DNA of 64,000 bases from Jeongeupia naejangsanensis (GCF_016865585.1 NZ_JAESND010000002.1:248001-312000); one strand, 5' to 3'; positions 36,739-47,128 are shown, counted from the stretch's first letter. The notes: generated from the letters alone by a model not told the origin. Numbers and translations are program-made.

Positions 36739-37686
36739 GTGTACGACAACGAAGCTGCGGAAAAACCCACGGCTTACCTTTCACATCCCGCCTGTAGCCT
36801 GCACGACATGGGCAAGGGACATCCCGAATGCCCGGAACGGCTGGCGGCGATTCGCGACCGGCTGATCGCAGCGCAACTGTGGGACTACCTGCTGCACGTC
36901 GACGCACAGCCGGCAAGCCGGGCGCAGATCGAAGCGGTACATGATCCCGACTACGTCGAGCGGCTGACGGTGATGGTACCGTCGCACGGCTACGTGCATC
37001 TCGACCCGGACACCGCGATCAACCGTTTCAGCCTCAATGCGGCCTACCACGCGGCCGGCGCCGGGATTGACGCGGTCGATCTGGTCATGACCGGCCGGGC
37101 CGCCAACGCCTTCTGCGCGGTGCGGCCCCCGGGCCATCACGCCGAGCGCGAGCGCGGCATGGGATTTTGCCTGTTCGACAACATCGCGATCGCCGCACGG
37201 CATGCGATCGACGCCTACGGGCTCGAACGCGTCGCTATCGTCGATTTCGACGTTCATCACGGCAACGGCACCGAAGACCTTGTCTGCAAGGAGCCGCGCA
37301 TCCTGATGGTCGGGATGTTCCAGCACCCGTTCTTTCCGTACTGTGGCGACGAACCCAAGGGCGACAACATCCACAACGTGGCGATGCCGCGTGCGACAAC
37401 CGGTCAGGACTTCCGCGAGATGGTGGCGGCACAGTGGCTGCCCTTGCTCGACGATTTCGCGCCGCAGCTGGTCCTGATCTCGGCCGGCTTCGACGCGCAT
37501 CTCGAGGACGACATGGCGTCGATGGGGCTGGTCGAGGCCGATTATGCATGGGTGACCGAGCGGCTGATGAAGGTGGCCAAGCGCCATGCCAATGGCCGGA
37601 TCGTGTCGATGCTCGAAGGCGGTTACGACTTGTCCGCGCTTGGCCGCAGCGTCGCCGCGCACGTCAAGGTGCTTGCCGGGCTGTAG
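36739..37686 (+). CDS. Histone deacetylase-like / acetylpolyamine amidohydrolase (GTG start)
   Basis: A 315-residue zinc amidohydrolase of the bacterial class II HDAC-like group. Metal and catalytic motifs are present: RPPGHHAERERGMGFCLFDN (tandem His), VDFDVHHGNGTED and SAGFDAHLEDD. Likely substrates are acetylated polyamines, lysines or small amides. The best start is the GTG at 36739, with AAGAGG at 36727-36732; upstream frame extensions are antisense to the neighbouring gene. A strong terminator follows. Confidence 0.92.
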   Translation: MYDNEAAEKPTAYLSHPACSLHDMGKGHPECPERLAAIRDRLIAAQLWDYLLHVDAQPASRAQIEAVHDPDYVERLTVMVPSHGYVHLDPDTAINRFSLNAAYHAAGAGIDAVDLVMTGRAANAFCAVRPPGHHAERERGMGFCLFDNIAIAARHAIDAYGLERVAIVDFDVHHGNGTEDLVCKEPRILMVGMFQHPFFPYCGDEPKGDNIHNVAMPRATTGQDFREMVAAQWLPLLDDFAPQLVLISAGFDAHLEDDMASMGLVEADYAWVTERLMKVAKRHANGRIVSMLEGGYDLSALGRSVAAHVKVLAGL

Positions 37687-37710
37687 GTCGTGCGCCGCGG
37701 CTTGCATGAA

Positions 37711-37739
37711 AACCCCGTTCCATAGACGGGGTTTTTTTT
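37711..37739 (+). terminator. Terminator after the deacetylase gene
   Basis: An AACCCCGT/ACGGGGTT stem with a seven-base loop is followed by a run of seven T. Confidence 0.9.
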
Positions 37740-37871
37740 ACGTGCTGACGGCGAATGGAATTTAATGGAATGAAGAAATAGAAATATATAATTTATGGTT
37801 ATTTGTTGGCGCGCCTTAAGATCGCTTCACAACAACGCCGCGCCTCGATCCGCGGACCGCGTTGCAAGCGA

Positions 37872-37894
37872 CCCGCCGGCCAGAAGCCGGCGGG
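37872..37894 (+). promoter_or_regulatory. Leader hairpin upstream of the amino-acid binding protein gene
   Basis: A perfect 9-bp GC stem (37872-37880 with 37886-37894) with a CAGAA loop lies 32 nt before the start codon, downstream of an AT-rich promoter-like stretch (37755-37805). There is no T tract, so it is probably an mRNA-stability element or part of a larger leader; its function is not shown. Confidence 0.4.
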
Positions 37895-37926
37895 GATACA
37901 AGTCTCAGCGACAGGGAATGCGCATA

Positions 37927-38733
37927 ATGAAAACATCTCGTGGACTGATTTTTGCACTGCTGGCACTGGCCGCCGGCGTGGCCCAGGCCGACAAGCTCGA
38001 CGACATCAAGAAGGCCGGCGTGCTGCGCGTTGCGGTGTTCGATGCCAACCCGCCGTTCGGCTTTGTCGACGGCAAGAACAAGAACATCATCGGTTACGAC
38101 GTCGATGTCGCCAACGCGATCGCCAAGAAGCTCGGCGTCAAGGTTGAACTGCACCCGACCAATCCGGCCAACCGGATTCCGCTGCTGACGTCGAACAAGG
38201 TCGACCTGATCGCTGCCAACTTCACGATTACCGACGAGCGTGCCAAGACCGTCGATTTCAGCGTGCCGTACTTCGCCACCGGGCAGAAGTTCATCGCCAA
38301 GAAGGGCCTGCTGAAGCAGCCGGATGACATTGCCAAGCTGCGCATCGGTGCCGACAAGGGCACGGTGCAGGAAATCACGCTGCGCGAGAAATACCCGAAT
38401 GCGACCGTGGTGTCGTACGACGACACGCCGCTGGCGTTCGCCGCACTGCGCAACGGCAACGTCCAGGCGATCACCCAGGACGACGCCAAGCTGATCGGCC
38501 TGCTGGCTCGTGTGCCGGACAAGGCCAAGTACGAGGTGTCGTCGTTCGCGCTGACGCAGGAGTACCAGGGTATCGGCATCGGCAAGGGCGAGACCCGCCT
38601 CGTGGCCCTCGTCAACGAGACGCTGGTGGATCTCGAGCAGACCCAGCAGGCCGGCAAGATCTATGACAAGTGGTTCGGTCCGAAGAGCGAAGCGCCGTTG
38701 CCGCGCGGGGCGTTCAAGATCGGCCAGCGCTGA
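37927..38733 (+). CDS. Amino-acid ABC importer substrate-binding protein (family 3)
   Basis: A 268-residue periplasmic binding protein with a signal peptide (residues 1-20, ending GVAQADKLD). The family 3 motif GYDVDVANAIAKKLGVKVEL and ANFTITDERAKTVDFSVPY are clear. The group includes GlnH/PEB1 and aspartate/glutamate-binding proteins; the ligand cannot be read. An ATG at 37918 is an alternative start. Two permease genes follow after a hairpin. Confidence 0.9.
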   Translation: MKTSRGLIFALLALAAGVAQADKLDDIKKAGVLRVAVFDANPPFGFVDGKNKNIIGYDVDVANAIAKKLGVKVELHPTNPANRIPLLTSNKVDLIAANFTITDERAKTVDFSVPYFATGQKFIAKKGLLKQPDDIAKLRIGADKGTVQEITLREKYPNATVVSYDDTPLAFAALRNGNVQAITQDDAKLIGLLARVPDKAKYEVSSFALTQEYQGIGIGKGETRLVALVNETLVDLEQTQQAGKIYDKWFGPKSEAPLPRGAFKIGQR

Positions 38734-38750
38734 TCGAACGGTTTCGGGTC

Positions 38751-38772
38751 GGCCCCGCCGCAAGGCGGGGCC
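38751..38772 (+). promoter_or_regulatory. Hairpin between binding-protein and permease genes
   Basis: A 9-bp GGCCCCGCC/GGCGGGGCC stem closed by a GCAA tetraloop, followed by GTTCGTTTTCC. It could act as a partial terminator or 3' stabiliser that lowers permease relative to binding-protein expression. Confidence 0.55.
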
Positions 38773-38814
38773 GTTCGTTTTCCGGCGTTGCACGCGCCTT
38801 CTTGATGCCTTGCC

Positions 38815-39510
38815 ATGATGTCTTCGCTGTTTCCGGGCCTGCTCGATGCCCGCTATCTGTTCTGGCTGCTGAAAGGCTTCGGCCTGACTCTGCAGCTCTC
38901 GCTGATCACCATCGTGCTGGCGACGCTGCTCGGTTTGCTGGTTGCGGCCGCGCGCGAACAGCGCTGGCTGGCGGCGCCCTGCGTCGTCTATCTGTCGGTG
39001 ATGCGCAATACGCCGCTGCTGGTCCAGCTGTTCTTCTGGTACTTCGGCGCCGCCAGTCTGGTGCCCGAAGCGTGGATGGTCTGGCTGAATACGCCGAAAT
39101 CGCTGCTCGGCGTGCCGTGGCCATCGTTCGAGTGGCTCGCGGCGCTGTTCGGGCTGACGCTGTATTCGGCGGCCTTCATTGCCGAGGAAATCCGTGCCGG
39201 CATTCGCGGCGTCGGCCGGGGGCAGCGTGCTGCCGCGGCGGCACTCGGGCTGACCGGCTGGCAGGCGTTCCGCTGGGTGATCCTGCCGCAGGCGTTGCGC
39301 ATTGCCCGCGGGCCGCTGTTCGGTCAGTACATGAACGTGGTGAAAAACTCGTCGCTGGCGATGGCGATCGGCCTGGCCGAACTGTCCTATGCATCGCGTC
39401 AGGTCGAGACCGAAACGCTGAAGACCTTTCAGGCCTTTGGCGTGGCGACGCTGCTGTACATGTTCGCGGTCGTGCTGGTGCAGACCGCAGGTAGAAGGAG
39501 GGCGGTGTGA
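38815..39510 (+). CDS. Amino-acid ABC importer permease (GltJ/HisQ type)
   Basis: A 231-residue inner-membrane permease with five or six helices. The family loop that binds the ATPase (AAFIAEEIRAGIRGVGRGQRAAAAALGLTG) and the VMRNTPLLVQLFFWYFG motif identify the polar amino-acid importer class. It is followed by its partner permease with a short overlap. Confidence 0.92.
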   Translation: MMSSLFPGLLDARYLFWLLKGFGLTLQLSLITIVLATLLGLLVAAAREQRWLAAPCVVYLSVMRNTPLLVQLFFWYFGAASLVPEAWMVWLNTPKSLLGVPWPSFEWLAALFGLTLYSAAFIAEEIRAGIRGVGRGQRAAAAALGLTGWQAFRWVILPQALRIARGPLFGQYMNVVKNSSLAMAIGLAELSYASRQVETETLKTFQAFGVATLLYMFAVVLVQTAGRRRAV

Positions 39511-40193
39511 TGCTCGACTTCTCGGTGATTCGCGACAACATCGATTACTTGCTCTGGGGCGCGTATCCCGACGGGCCGCTCGGCGGCGCCGCGCTGACGC
39601 TGTTGCTGAGCATGGCGGCCGGTCTTGCATCGGCGCTGCTCGGCATCGCCGGCGGTATCGCGCTGGCGCTGGCGCGGGGTTGGCGGGCACGGCTGCTGGT
39701 GCTGGTGCTCGATGCGCTGCGGGCAGTGCCGGTACTGATGCTGATCTTCTGGATGTACTTCCTGCTGCCCATCGTGTTTGGCATCGACGTACCGGCGATC
39801 GGCACCGTGGTTTGCGCGCTGGCGCTGATCGGTGGGGCTTATCTTTCGCATGCATTGCACGCCGGCATCGTTGCGATCGGTCGTGGCCAGTGGCAGGCCG
39901 GCCTGTCGCTGGGGCTCTCCGAGTGGCAGACCTTGCGGCTGGTCGTGCTGCCGCAGGCTTTGCGGATGATGGTGCCGTCGTTCATCAACCAGTGGATTTC
40001 GCTGATCAAGGACACGTCGCTGGCCTACATCGTCGGCGTCGGCGAGCTGACGTTCCTCGCCACGCAGGTCAACAACCGGGCCATGGTGTACCCGACCGAG
40101 GTGTTCCTGTTCGTTGCGCTGCTGTACCTGCTGATCTGCGGCGCGCTGGAGCTGGCCGCAGCGGCCTATAGCCGCAGGCTGCAATTGACGTGA
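39510..40193 (+). CDS. Amino-acid ABC importer permease (GltK/HisM type)
   Basis: A 227-residue partner permease. The ALRAVPVLMLIFWMYF motif and the coupling loop YLSHALHAGIVAIGRGQWQAGLSLGLS are present. The start at 39510 has an ideal AAGGAGG at 8 nt; an in-frame GTG at 39507 is possible. The usual ATPase gene does not follow: the next gene is on the other strand. So ATP must come from an ATPase encoded elsewhere. Confidence 0.92.
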   Translation: MLDFSVIRDNIDYLLWGAYPDGPLGGAALTLLLSMAAGLASALLGIAGGIALALARGWRARLLVLVLDALRAVPVLMLIFWMYFLLPIVFGIDVPAIGTVVCALALIGGAYLSHALHAGIVAIGRGQWQAGLSLGLSEWQTLRLVVLPQALRMMVPSFINQWISLIKDTSLAYIVGVGELTFLATQVNNRAMVYPTEVFLFVALLYLLICGALELAAAAYSRRLQLT

Positions 40194-40198
40194 AACGA

Positions 40199-40224
40199 AA
40201 ACAGGCGCCCGTGGGCGCCTGTTT
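40199..40224. terminator. Bidirectional terminator between ABC permease and pit genes
   Basis: A near-perfect 12-bp palindrome (AAACAGGCGCCC and its complement) lies between the converging genes, with A and T runs at its ends. Confidence 0.75.
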
Positions 40225-40243
40225 GTCGGTCCGGTAATCCGGA

Positions 40244-41722
40244 TCAGCCGAAGATCTTCATCGATGTCCAGAACAGGCCTGCGGCCAGTCCCATCGACGC
40301 CGGCAGCGTAAACACCCACGCCAGCAGGATGCTGCGGATCGTCGACATTTGCAGGCCGCTCTTGTTGGCGACCATGGTGCCGGCCACGCCCGATGACAGG
40401 ACGTGTGTCGTTGAAACCGGCAGACCGAAGATGTTGGCGATGCCGATCGAGCTGGCCGCAACGATCTGTGCGCTCATGCCCTGCGCATACGTCATGCCCT
40501 GCTTGCCGATCTTCTCGCCAACCGTCAGCACGACGCGCTTCCAGCCGACCATGGTGCCAAGACCGAGTGCCAGTGCGATCGCAACGATGACCCATTGCGG
40601 CGAGTATTCGGTCGTTGCGGTCAGGTCGGCACGCAGCTTGTTCAGGTCGTCGACTTCGCGCGAGCTGAGTTCCGGCAGTTTGCTGACCTTGCGTGCGGTG
40701 TCGTCGAGACAGAGGATCAGGCGGCGGATGTGCGGACGCTCTTCCGGCTTGATCTGGCTGTAGTCCTTGACGCCTTCGAGCCGGCTGACCAGCGTTTGGA
40801 CGGCCGGGACGGTATCGTGGAAATCGCAGTGGAACTGCTTGGGCATTTCGCTGCCGTTGATTTCGCGCGGCTTCATCAGCATGTACTTGCCGAGCTTGTC
40901 GTCGTTGCGCTCGTAGAACTGCTGCATGTGGATCGCCGCGTCGCGGGTGCGGTCGATCTGGTAGGTGGTGCTGTTCAGGTCGAGCACGAACTTGGCCGGC
41001 ACGATGCCGATCAGCACCAGCATGATCAGGCCGATGCCCTTCTGGCCATCGTTCGAGCCGTGGGCGAAGCTGACGCCCATCGCCGAAGCGATCAGCACGA
41101 CGCGGTTCCAGAAAGGCGGATGCTTCTTGCCGTCGATCGCGCGGCGGCCTTCCGGCGTCTTGTGCATCTTGCCCGTGGCCCAGATGCGCTTGAACAGCAG
41201 CAAGAGGCTGAATGCGAGCAGGAAGCCGACGGTGGGCGAGACCAGCAGCGACAGGCCGATATCGATGGCCTTCTTCCAGTTGATCGCGGTTGCGACATCG
41301 CCGCCGTTGATGAAGGCGCTGGCGAGGCCGACGCCGAGGATCGAGCCGATCAGCGTGTGCGAGCTGGACGCCGGCAGGCCGAAATACCAGGTGCCGAGGT
41401 TCCACAGGATCGCCGCAGCCAGCAGCGAAAACACCATGGACAGCCCCTGAACGCTGCTGACGTTGATCAGCAGATCGACCGGCAGCAGGTGGACGATTGC
41501 GTAGGCAACGCTCAGACCGCCGAGCATGACGCCGAGGAAGTTGAAAATGCCCGAAGCGACGACGGCAAGCTGGGCCGGCATGGCCTTGGTGTAGATCACC
41601 GTTGCCACCGCGTTGGCGGTGTCATGGAAGCCGTTGATGAACTCGAAGGTAAGGACGAACAACAGGGCTAGCGCCAAGCTCACACCGACGGTGAAGCTGA
41701 GGCCGCTGAACATTTCGATCAT
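40244..41722 (-). CDS. pit: Low-affinity inorganic phosphate transporter, PiT family
   Basis: A 492-residue inner-membrane H+/metal-phosphate symporter. Both PiT signature repeats are seen: FINGFHDTANAVATVIYT near the N-terminus and FAHGSNDGQKGIGL in the second half. The matching loops PASSSHTLIGSILGVG and PVSTTHVLSSGVAG are also present. A cytoplasmic loop of about 150 residues lies between. I chose the ATG at 41722; longer frames upstream are antisense to selO. Confidence 0.93.
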   Translation of the reverse strand: MIEMFSGLSFTVGVSLALALLFVLTFEFINGFHDTANAVATVIYTKAMPAQLAVVASGIFNFLGVMLGGLSVAYAIVHLLPVDLLINVSSVQGLSMVFSLLAAAILWNLGTWYFGLPASSSHTLIGSILGVGLASAFINGGDVATAINWKKAIDIGLSLLVSPTVGFLLAFSLLLLFKRIWATGKMHKTPEGRRAIDGKKHPPFWNRVVLIASAMGVSFAHGSNDGQKGIGLIMLVLIGIVPAKFVLDLNSTTYQIDRTRDAAIHMQQFYERNDDKLGKYMLMKPREINGSEMPKQFHCDFHDTVPAVQTLVSRLEGVKDYSQIKPEERPHIRRLILCLDDTARKVSKLPELSSREVDDLNKLRADLTATTEYSPQWVIVAIALALGLGTMVGWKRVVLTVGEKIGKQGMTYAQGMSAQIVAASSIGIANIFGLPVSTTHVLSSGVAGTMVANKSGLQMSTIRSILLAWVFTLPASMGLAAGLFWTSMKIFG

Positions 41723-41815
41723 GGGGAAGGCGGGAAAATGCGGAAATTGCCGCGGATTATGGCAGAAAGATGACGGCACCGCTTGACCAAACTCATGCCC
41801 GGATTGACCGTGCGG

Positions 41816-41845
41816 GACCGGCAGTCGATGGTATTGCTGCCGGTC
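41816..41845. repeat. Inverted repeat between pit and selO
   Basis: A 9-bp perfect inverted repeat (41816-41824 with 41837-41845) with a 12-nt loop lies downstream of selO. Without a T tract it is not a clear terminator. Confidence 0.4.
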
Positions 41846-41859
41846 GTTCCAGGCACGAT

Positions 41860-43311
<1,452 letters not shown>

Positions 43312-43402
43312 GGCTTTCGCGCGTGGCGCGAATCCTGAGTAAATTGATCGGGTACCAGTCTACGTGGCCCGTATCGGATTGACGAGACGATTGGATCGAA
43401 GC

Positions 43403-43900
43403 ATGGCCGAGAAAACACCGGTGACCGCTGCGGTGCGCGTACTGCGCCAGCACAAGGTGGTGTACACCGAGCATCTGTACGAATACGAGGAAAAAGGCGG
43501 CACCACGGTGTCGGCACGCGAGCTTGGCGTTCCCGAGCACGCGGTGATCAAGACGCTGGTGATGGAAGACGAGGCAAAGCAGCCGCTGGTGGTGCTGATG
43601 CACGGCGATTGTGAGGTCTCGACGAAGAATCTGGCGCGCCTGTTGCACAAGAAGTCCATCCACCCGTGTACGCCTGAGATTGCCAACAAGCACTCCGGCT
43701 ACATGGTCGGTGGCACGTCACCATTCGGTACCCGCAAGGCAATGCCGGTCTACATGGAGCGCAGCATCGCCGACCTCGACAAGATCTACCTGAACGGCGG
43801 CAAGCGCGGTTTTCTGGTCGGCCTCGCGCCGGCCGATGCGGTCGCCATCCTCAAGCCGACGCTGGTCGAGGTCGCGCTGGCGCACGGCGAGCACGGCTGA
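43403..43900 (+). CDS. ybaK: Cys-tRNA(Pro) deacylase, YbaK/EbsC
   Basis: A 165-residue editing protein that hydrolyses mischarged Cys-tRNA(Pro). The conserved lysine lies in HAVIKTLVMEDE; VGGTSPFGTRKAMPVYME and NGGKRGFLVGLAPADAV are diagnostic. The ATG at 43403 gives the family start (AEKTPVTAAVRVLRQHKV). Confidence 0.95.
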   Translation: MAEKTPVTAAVRVLRQHKVVYTEHLYEYEEKGGTTVSARELGVPEHAVIKTLVMEDEAKQPLVVLMHGDCEVSTKNLARLLHKKSIHPCTPEIANKHSGYMVGGTSPFGTRKAMPVYMERSIADLDKIYLNGGKRGFLVGLAPADAVAILKPTLVEVALAHGEHG

Positions 43901-43947
43901 AGCACCCGGTTCGAACAAACAAGATAAGTACACAAGGAGCAAACACG

Positions 43948-44499
43948 ATGAGCGATCGGCTGACACAAATCACGACGCGCGGCGGCGACGACGGTAGTAC
44001 CGGTCTGGGCGATGGTTCGCGGGTCGGCAAGGACAGCGTCCGCATCCATGCGCTGGGCGAGGTCGACGAGCTCAACTCCAGTATCGGTGTGGCGCTGGCC
44101 GAACCGTTGCCGCCGGCGCTGCGAGATGCGCTGGTGCGGGTTCAGAACGACCTGTTCGACCTCGGTGGCGAGCTGTGCATTCCGGGGCGCGAGGCGCTGA
44201 CCGAAGCGCAACTGGCGCGGCTCGAAGCGTGCGTCGAAGCATTCAACGGCGAACTCGAACCGCTGCGCGAATTCATCCTGCCCGGTGGCTCGCGTGCAGC
44301 GGCGGCGCTGCACGTTGCGCGCTGCGTCTGCCGTCGCGCCGAGCGTGCCGTGGTCGCGCTCGACAAGGCCGAAGTGATTCCGGCGACCAGCATCAAGTAC
44401 CTGAACCGCCTGTCCGATCTGCTGTTCATCGGTTCGCGGATCGCCAACCGCTTTGCCGGCCAGCCCGACGTGCTCTGGCAGCCGGGGCTGAATGCCTGA
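43948..44499 (+). CDS. Cob(I)alamin adenosyltransferase, PduO/MMAB type
   Basis: A 183-residue PduO-type corrinoid adenosyltransferase making adenosylcobalamin from ATP and cob(I)alamin. The ATP-binding N-terminus TRGGDDGSTGLGDGSRVGKDS and the later CVCRRAERAVVAL and YLNRLSDLLFI motifs are complete. It has an AAGGAG ribosome-binding site and is only 47 nt after ybaK. No cobalamin biosynthesis genes are adjacent. Confidence 0.96.
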   Translation: MSDRLTQITTRGGDDGSTGLGDGSRVGKDSVRIHALGEVDELNSSIGVALAEPLPPALRDALVRVQNDLFDLGGELCIPGREALTEAQLARLEACVEAFNGELEPLREFILPGGSRAAAALHVARCVCRRAERAVVALDKAEVIPATSIKYLNRLSDLLFIGSRIANRFAGQPDVLWQPGLNA

Positions 44500-44538
44500 G
44501 TCCGGTGGCCGAGGCGGCTCGGGTGGGTGATCCGGCCG

Positions 44539-45375
44539 CTAAGGCTCGCGTTGCAGTCCGGCGTGTCGCTCGGCTTCGCCAGGAGAATGCACCGGCAACG
44601 CCGCAAAATAGCGGCTTGGCTCGATACCGAGTGCGCGGTGGAACATCGCGCTGAACGCACTCTGGCTGGCATAGCCGAGCCGTTCCGCAACTTTTTTCAG
44701 TGGCTCGCCCTGTGCCAGGATTTCCAGCGCGCGAATCAGCCGCGCCTGCTGACGCCACTCGCGGAACGACAGGCCGGTTTCGCTGCGAAAGCGCCGCGCC
44801 AGCGTGCGGCTGCTGGCGCCGGCGAGATCGGCGAGCTGTTCGAGCGTTTCCTCGCCATCCAGCCGGGCCAGTACGTAATTGCACAGTCGCATCAGCCGCG
44901 CATCGCGCGGCATCGGCAGGTGCAGTGGCGCCGTCGGCAATTCCCGCAGTTCGGCAATGACCAATATCGAGATCAGGCTGGCGCGACTGCCTTCGTTCTG
45001 ACGGACCGGTAGTGCGGTCAGCGCCAGTATCAGCTCGCGCAGCAGCGGACTGACCTCGAGCACCGTGCAGCACACCGGCAGCCCCGGCGTGGCGGCCGGC
45101 TCGACATAGATCGTCCGCATTTCGGCGTCGCTGGCGATCATCACCCGGTGCGGCGTCTGCGGCGGCACCCACAATGCCCGTTGCGGCGGCAGCACCCAGT
45201 TGCCCTCGGCGGTTTCAACCCGCATCACGCCGCTGCAGGCATAGACCAGCTGGGCGCGCCGGTGCTGGTGGACGCCGGAGTCGTGACCACGCGCATAGTT
45301 GCGGCTCATGGCGACCACGGTTTGCGGCAGATTGTCGTAGTGGTCCGGGTCGAGATCCGACAATGTCTGATTCAC
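44539..45375 (-). CDS. AraC-family regulator with cupin N-terminus (GTG start)
   Basis: A 278-residue regulator. An N-terminal cupin sensing domain (HQHRRAQLVYACSGVMRVETAEG) precedes two helix-turn-helix motifs (LEQLADLAGASSRTLARRFRSETG and KKVAERLGYASQSAFSAMFHRALG). It is transcribed divergently from the Fsr-type exporter and likely controls it. The start is uncertain: the GTG at 45375 matches usual family length, while an ATG at 45453 would put the divergent promoter repeats inside the gene. Confidence 0.85.
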   Translation of the reverse strand: MNQTLSDLDPDHYDNLPQTVVAMSRNYARGHDSGVHQHRRAQLVYACSGVMRVETAEGNWVLPPQRALWVPPQTPHRVMIASDAEMRTIYVEPAATPGLPVCCTVLEVSPLLRELILALTALPVRQNEGSRASLISILVIAELRELPTAPLHLPMPRDARLMRLCNYVLARLDGEETLEQLADLAGASSRTLARRFRSETGLSFREWRQQARLIRALEILAQGEPLKKVAERLGYASQSAFSAMFHRALGIEPSRYFAALPVHSPGEAERHAGLQREP

Positions 45376-45403
45376 GATAAATGATGGCTGATGCGTGATG
45401 AGT

Positions 45404-45442
45404 CGCCAGCATAGACTGGCGGGGTGTCCGCGGTAAACCGCG
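45404..45442. promoter_or_regulatory. Two adjacent dyads in the araC-fsr divergent region
   Basis: CGCCAG-N6-CTGGCG (45404-45421) and CGCGGT-AA-ACCGCG (45429-45442) are perfect 6-bp inverted repeats in the 100-bp gap between the regulator and exporter genes. They are candidate operators or leader hairpins; neither matched a known box. Confidence 0.4.
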
Positions 45443-45475
45443 ATGCATCTCATTCCAAGATTCCGGAGTCATGGC

Positions 45476-46681
45476 ATGCAAGCCAAATCACTCACGCTGC
45501 CGGCCGGTGCCGCGCAGAACACAGCCTTCATGGTGCTGGCGGCGATCAGCGTCTCGCACCTGCTCAACGACATGATCCAGTCGCTGATCCTGGCGATCTA
45601 CCCGATGCTCAAGGACAACTATGCACTGAGCTTCGCGCAGATCGGCCTGATCACGCTGGTCTATCAATTGACGGCGTCGATCCTGCAACCGCTGATCGGT
45701 TACTTTACCGATCGACGTCCGCAGCCGCATTCGTTGCCGATCGGCATGGGCTTTACCCTGGCCGGGCTGGTGCTGATGTCGCAGGCGGCACAATTCCACT
45801 GGCTGCTGCTGGCGGCGGCACTGGTCGGCATCGGCTCGTCGGTGTTTCACCCCGAGTCGTCGCGCGTGGCACGGATGGCGTCCGGCGGCCGGCACGGGCT
45901 GGCGCAGTCGCTGTTTCAGGTCGGCGGCAACCTCGGCTCGTCGCTAGGACCGCTGCTGGCTGCGCTGATCATCCTGCCGAGGGGGCAGGGAAGCATTGCG
46001 TGGTTTTCGGTTGCGGCGATACTGGCCATGGCCATTCTTTACCGCGTCGGCGTCTGGTACGGCGCACAGCGCATGGCTGCTGCGGCACGCAAGTCCGAAC
46101 CGCGTACTTCGACCCTGCCGCGCGGCACGGTGCTACGGGCGATGTCGGTACTGGCCTTGCTGGTGTTCGCGAAGTACTTCTATCTGGCCAGCCTGAACAG
46201 CTATTACACCTTTTACCTGATCGACCGCTTTGGCATCGGCATCCGCGACGCGCAGTTGTACCTGTTCCTGTTCCTGTTTGCCGTCGCGGCGGGAACGGTG
46301 CTCGGCGGGCCGATCGGAGACCGCATCGGCCGCAAGCGGGTGATCGGCATCTCGATGCTGGGGGTCGTGCCATTCGCGCTGATGCTGCCGTACGCCAGCC
46401 TGTTCTGGACGGCCGTGTTGACGGTGGTGATCGGTCTGATTCTGGCGTCGGCGTTCTCGGCCATCCTCGTCTACGCAACCGAATTGGTCCCCGGCAAGGT
46501 CGGTATGGTGGCGGGCCTGTTTTTCGGCTTTGCGTTCGGAATGGGCGGGATCGGTGCGGCGGCACTGGGCAAGCTCGCCGACCACACGAGCATCGGCTAT
46601 GTCTACCACCTGTGCTCGTTCCTGCCGCTTCTGGGGCTGCTGATGTTCTTCTTGCCGGATGTAGAGCCGAAACATCATTGA
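45476..46681 (+). CDS. fsr: MFS exporter, fosmidomycin-resistance (Fsr) type
   Basis: A 401-residue major-facilitator protein with twelve helices. AAISVSHLLNDMIQSLILAIYPMLKDNYALSF and GIGSSVFHPESSRVARMASGGRHG are characteristic of the Fsr family, which exports fosmidomycin and other drugs. The start at 45476 has GGAG 7 nt upstream. The divergent AraC gene is the likely regulator. Confidence 0.92.
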   Translation: MQAKSLTLPAGAAQNTAFMVLAAISVSHLLNDMIQSLILAIYPMLKDNYALSFAQIGLITLVYQLTASILQPLIGYFTDRRPQPHSLPIGMGFTLAGLVLMSQAAQFHWLLLAAALVGIGSSVFHPESSRVARMASGGRHGLAQSLFQVGGNLGSSLGPLLAALIILPRGQGSIAWFSVAAILAMAILYRVGVWYGAQRMAAAARKSEPRTSTLPRGTVLRAMSVLALLVFAKYFYLASLNSYYTFYLIDRFGIGIRDAQLYLFLFLFAVAAGTVLGGPIGDRIGRKRVIGISMLGVVPFALMLPYASLFWTAVLTVVIGLILASAFSAILVYATELVPGKVGMVAGLFFGFAFGMGGIGAAALGKLADHTSIGYVYHLCSFLPLLGLLMFFLPDVEPKHH

Positions 46682-46854
46682 GGCTGAGGCGCGGGACCGT
46701 CATGAAGGGGGCTTGCCTGTATGGTGCGGGCCGGCCCCTGTTTTCATATGGCGCGTGAATGCTTATGCTGGGATCAGCAGCTGACGCGGGGTGATCGCGG
46801 TTGATTGCAATGTGTGTGCCGGGACGGGGCGCGATGTGGCGGGGCCGGAAAAAC

Positions 46855-46886
46855 AAAAACCCCGATCGCGAACGATCGGGGTTTTT
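46855..46886 (-). terminator. Terminator downstream of the tRNA-Leu pair
   Basis: A 9-bp CCCCGATCG/CGATCGGGG stem closes a CGAA loop between A and T runs. On the minus strand it ends the tRNA transcript. Confidence 0.85.
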
Positions 46887-46894
46887 GTCGTAAT

Positions 46895-46981
46895 TGGTGC
46901 CCAAGAGAAGACTCGAACTTCCACGGTGTTGCCACCGCTAGGACCTGAACCTAGTGCGTCTACCAATTCCGCCACCTGGGC
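46895..46981 (-). tRNA. tRNA-Leu (CAG), copy 1
   Basis: 87 nt with encoded CCA. The acceptor stem is GCCCAGG/CTTGGGC, with one G-U pair. A D-arm with GGTAGACGC, an anticodon stem CTAGG/CCTAG with loop TTCAGGT (anticodon CAG), a class II variable arm and TTCGAGT in the T-arm are all visible. It reads CTG codons. Confidence 0.95.
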
Positions 46982-47020
46982 AATTTCTCGATATTACAGC
47001 ATGCAGTTGAACGACAGTAG

Positions 47021-47107
47021 TGGTGCCCAGGAGAAGACTCGAACTTCCACGGTGTTGCCACCGCTAGGACCTGAACCTAGTGCGTCTACCAATTCCGCCA
47101 CCTGGGC
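47021..47107 (-). tRNA. tRNA-Leu (CAG), copy 2
   Basis: Near-identical to the other copy over 87 nt including CCA. It differs in the 3' acceptor strand (CCTGGGC rather than CTTGGGC), which makes the acceptor stem fully Watson-Crick. It is transcribed first, ahead of copy 1. Confidence 0.95.
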
Positions 47108-47128
47108 ACTGCTCTTGCGCTAAACTAC

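Noticed and set aside
37816-39855. Long minus-strand frame opposite the amino-acid ABC genes
   Set aside because: Antisense to three well-supported genes and without recognisable domains.
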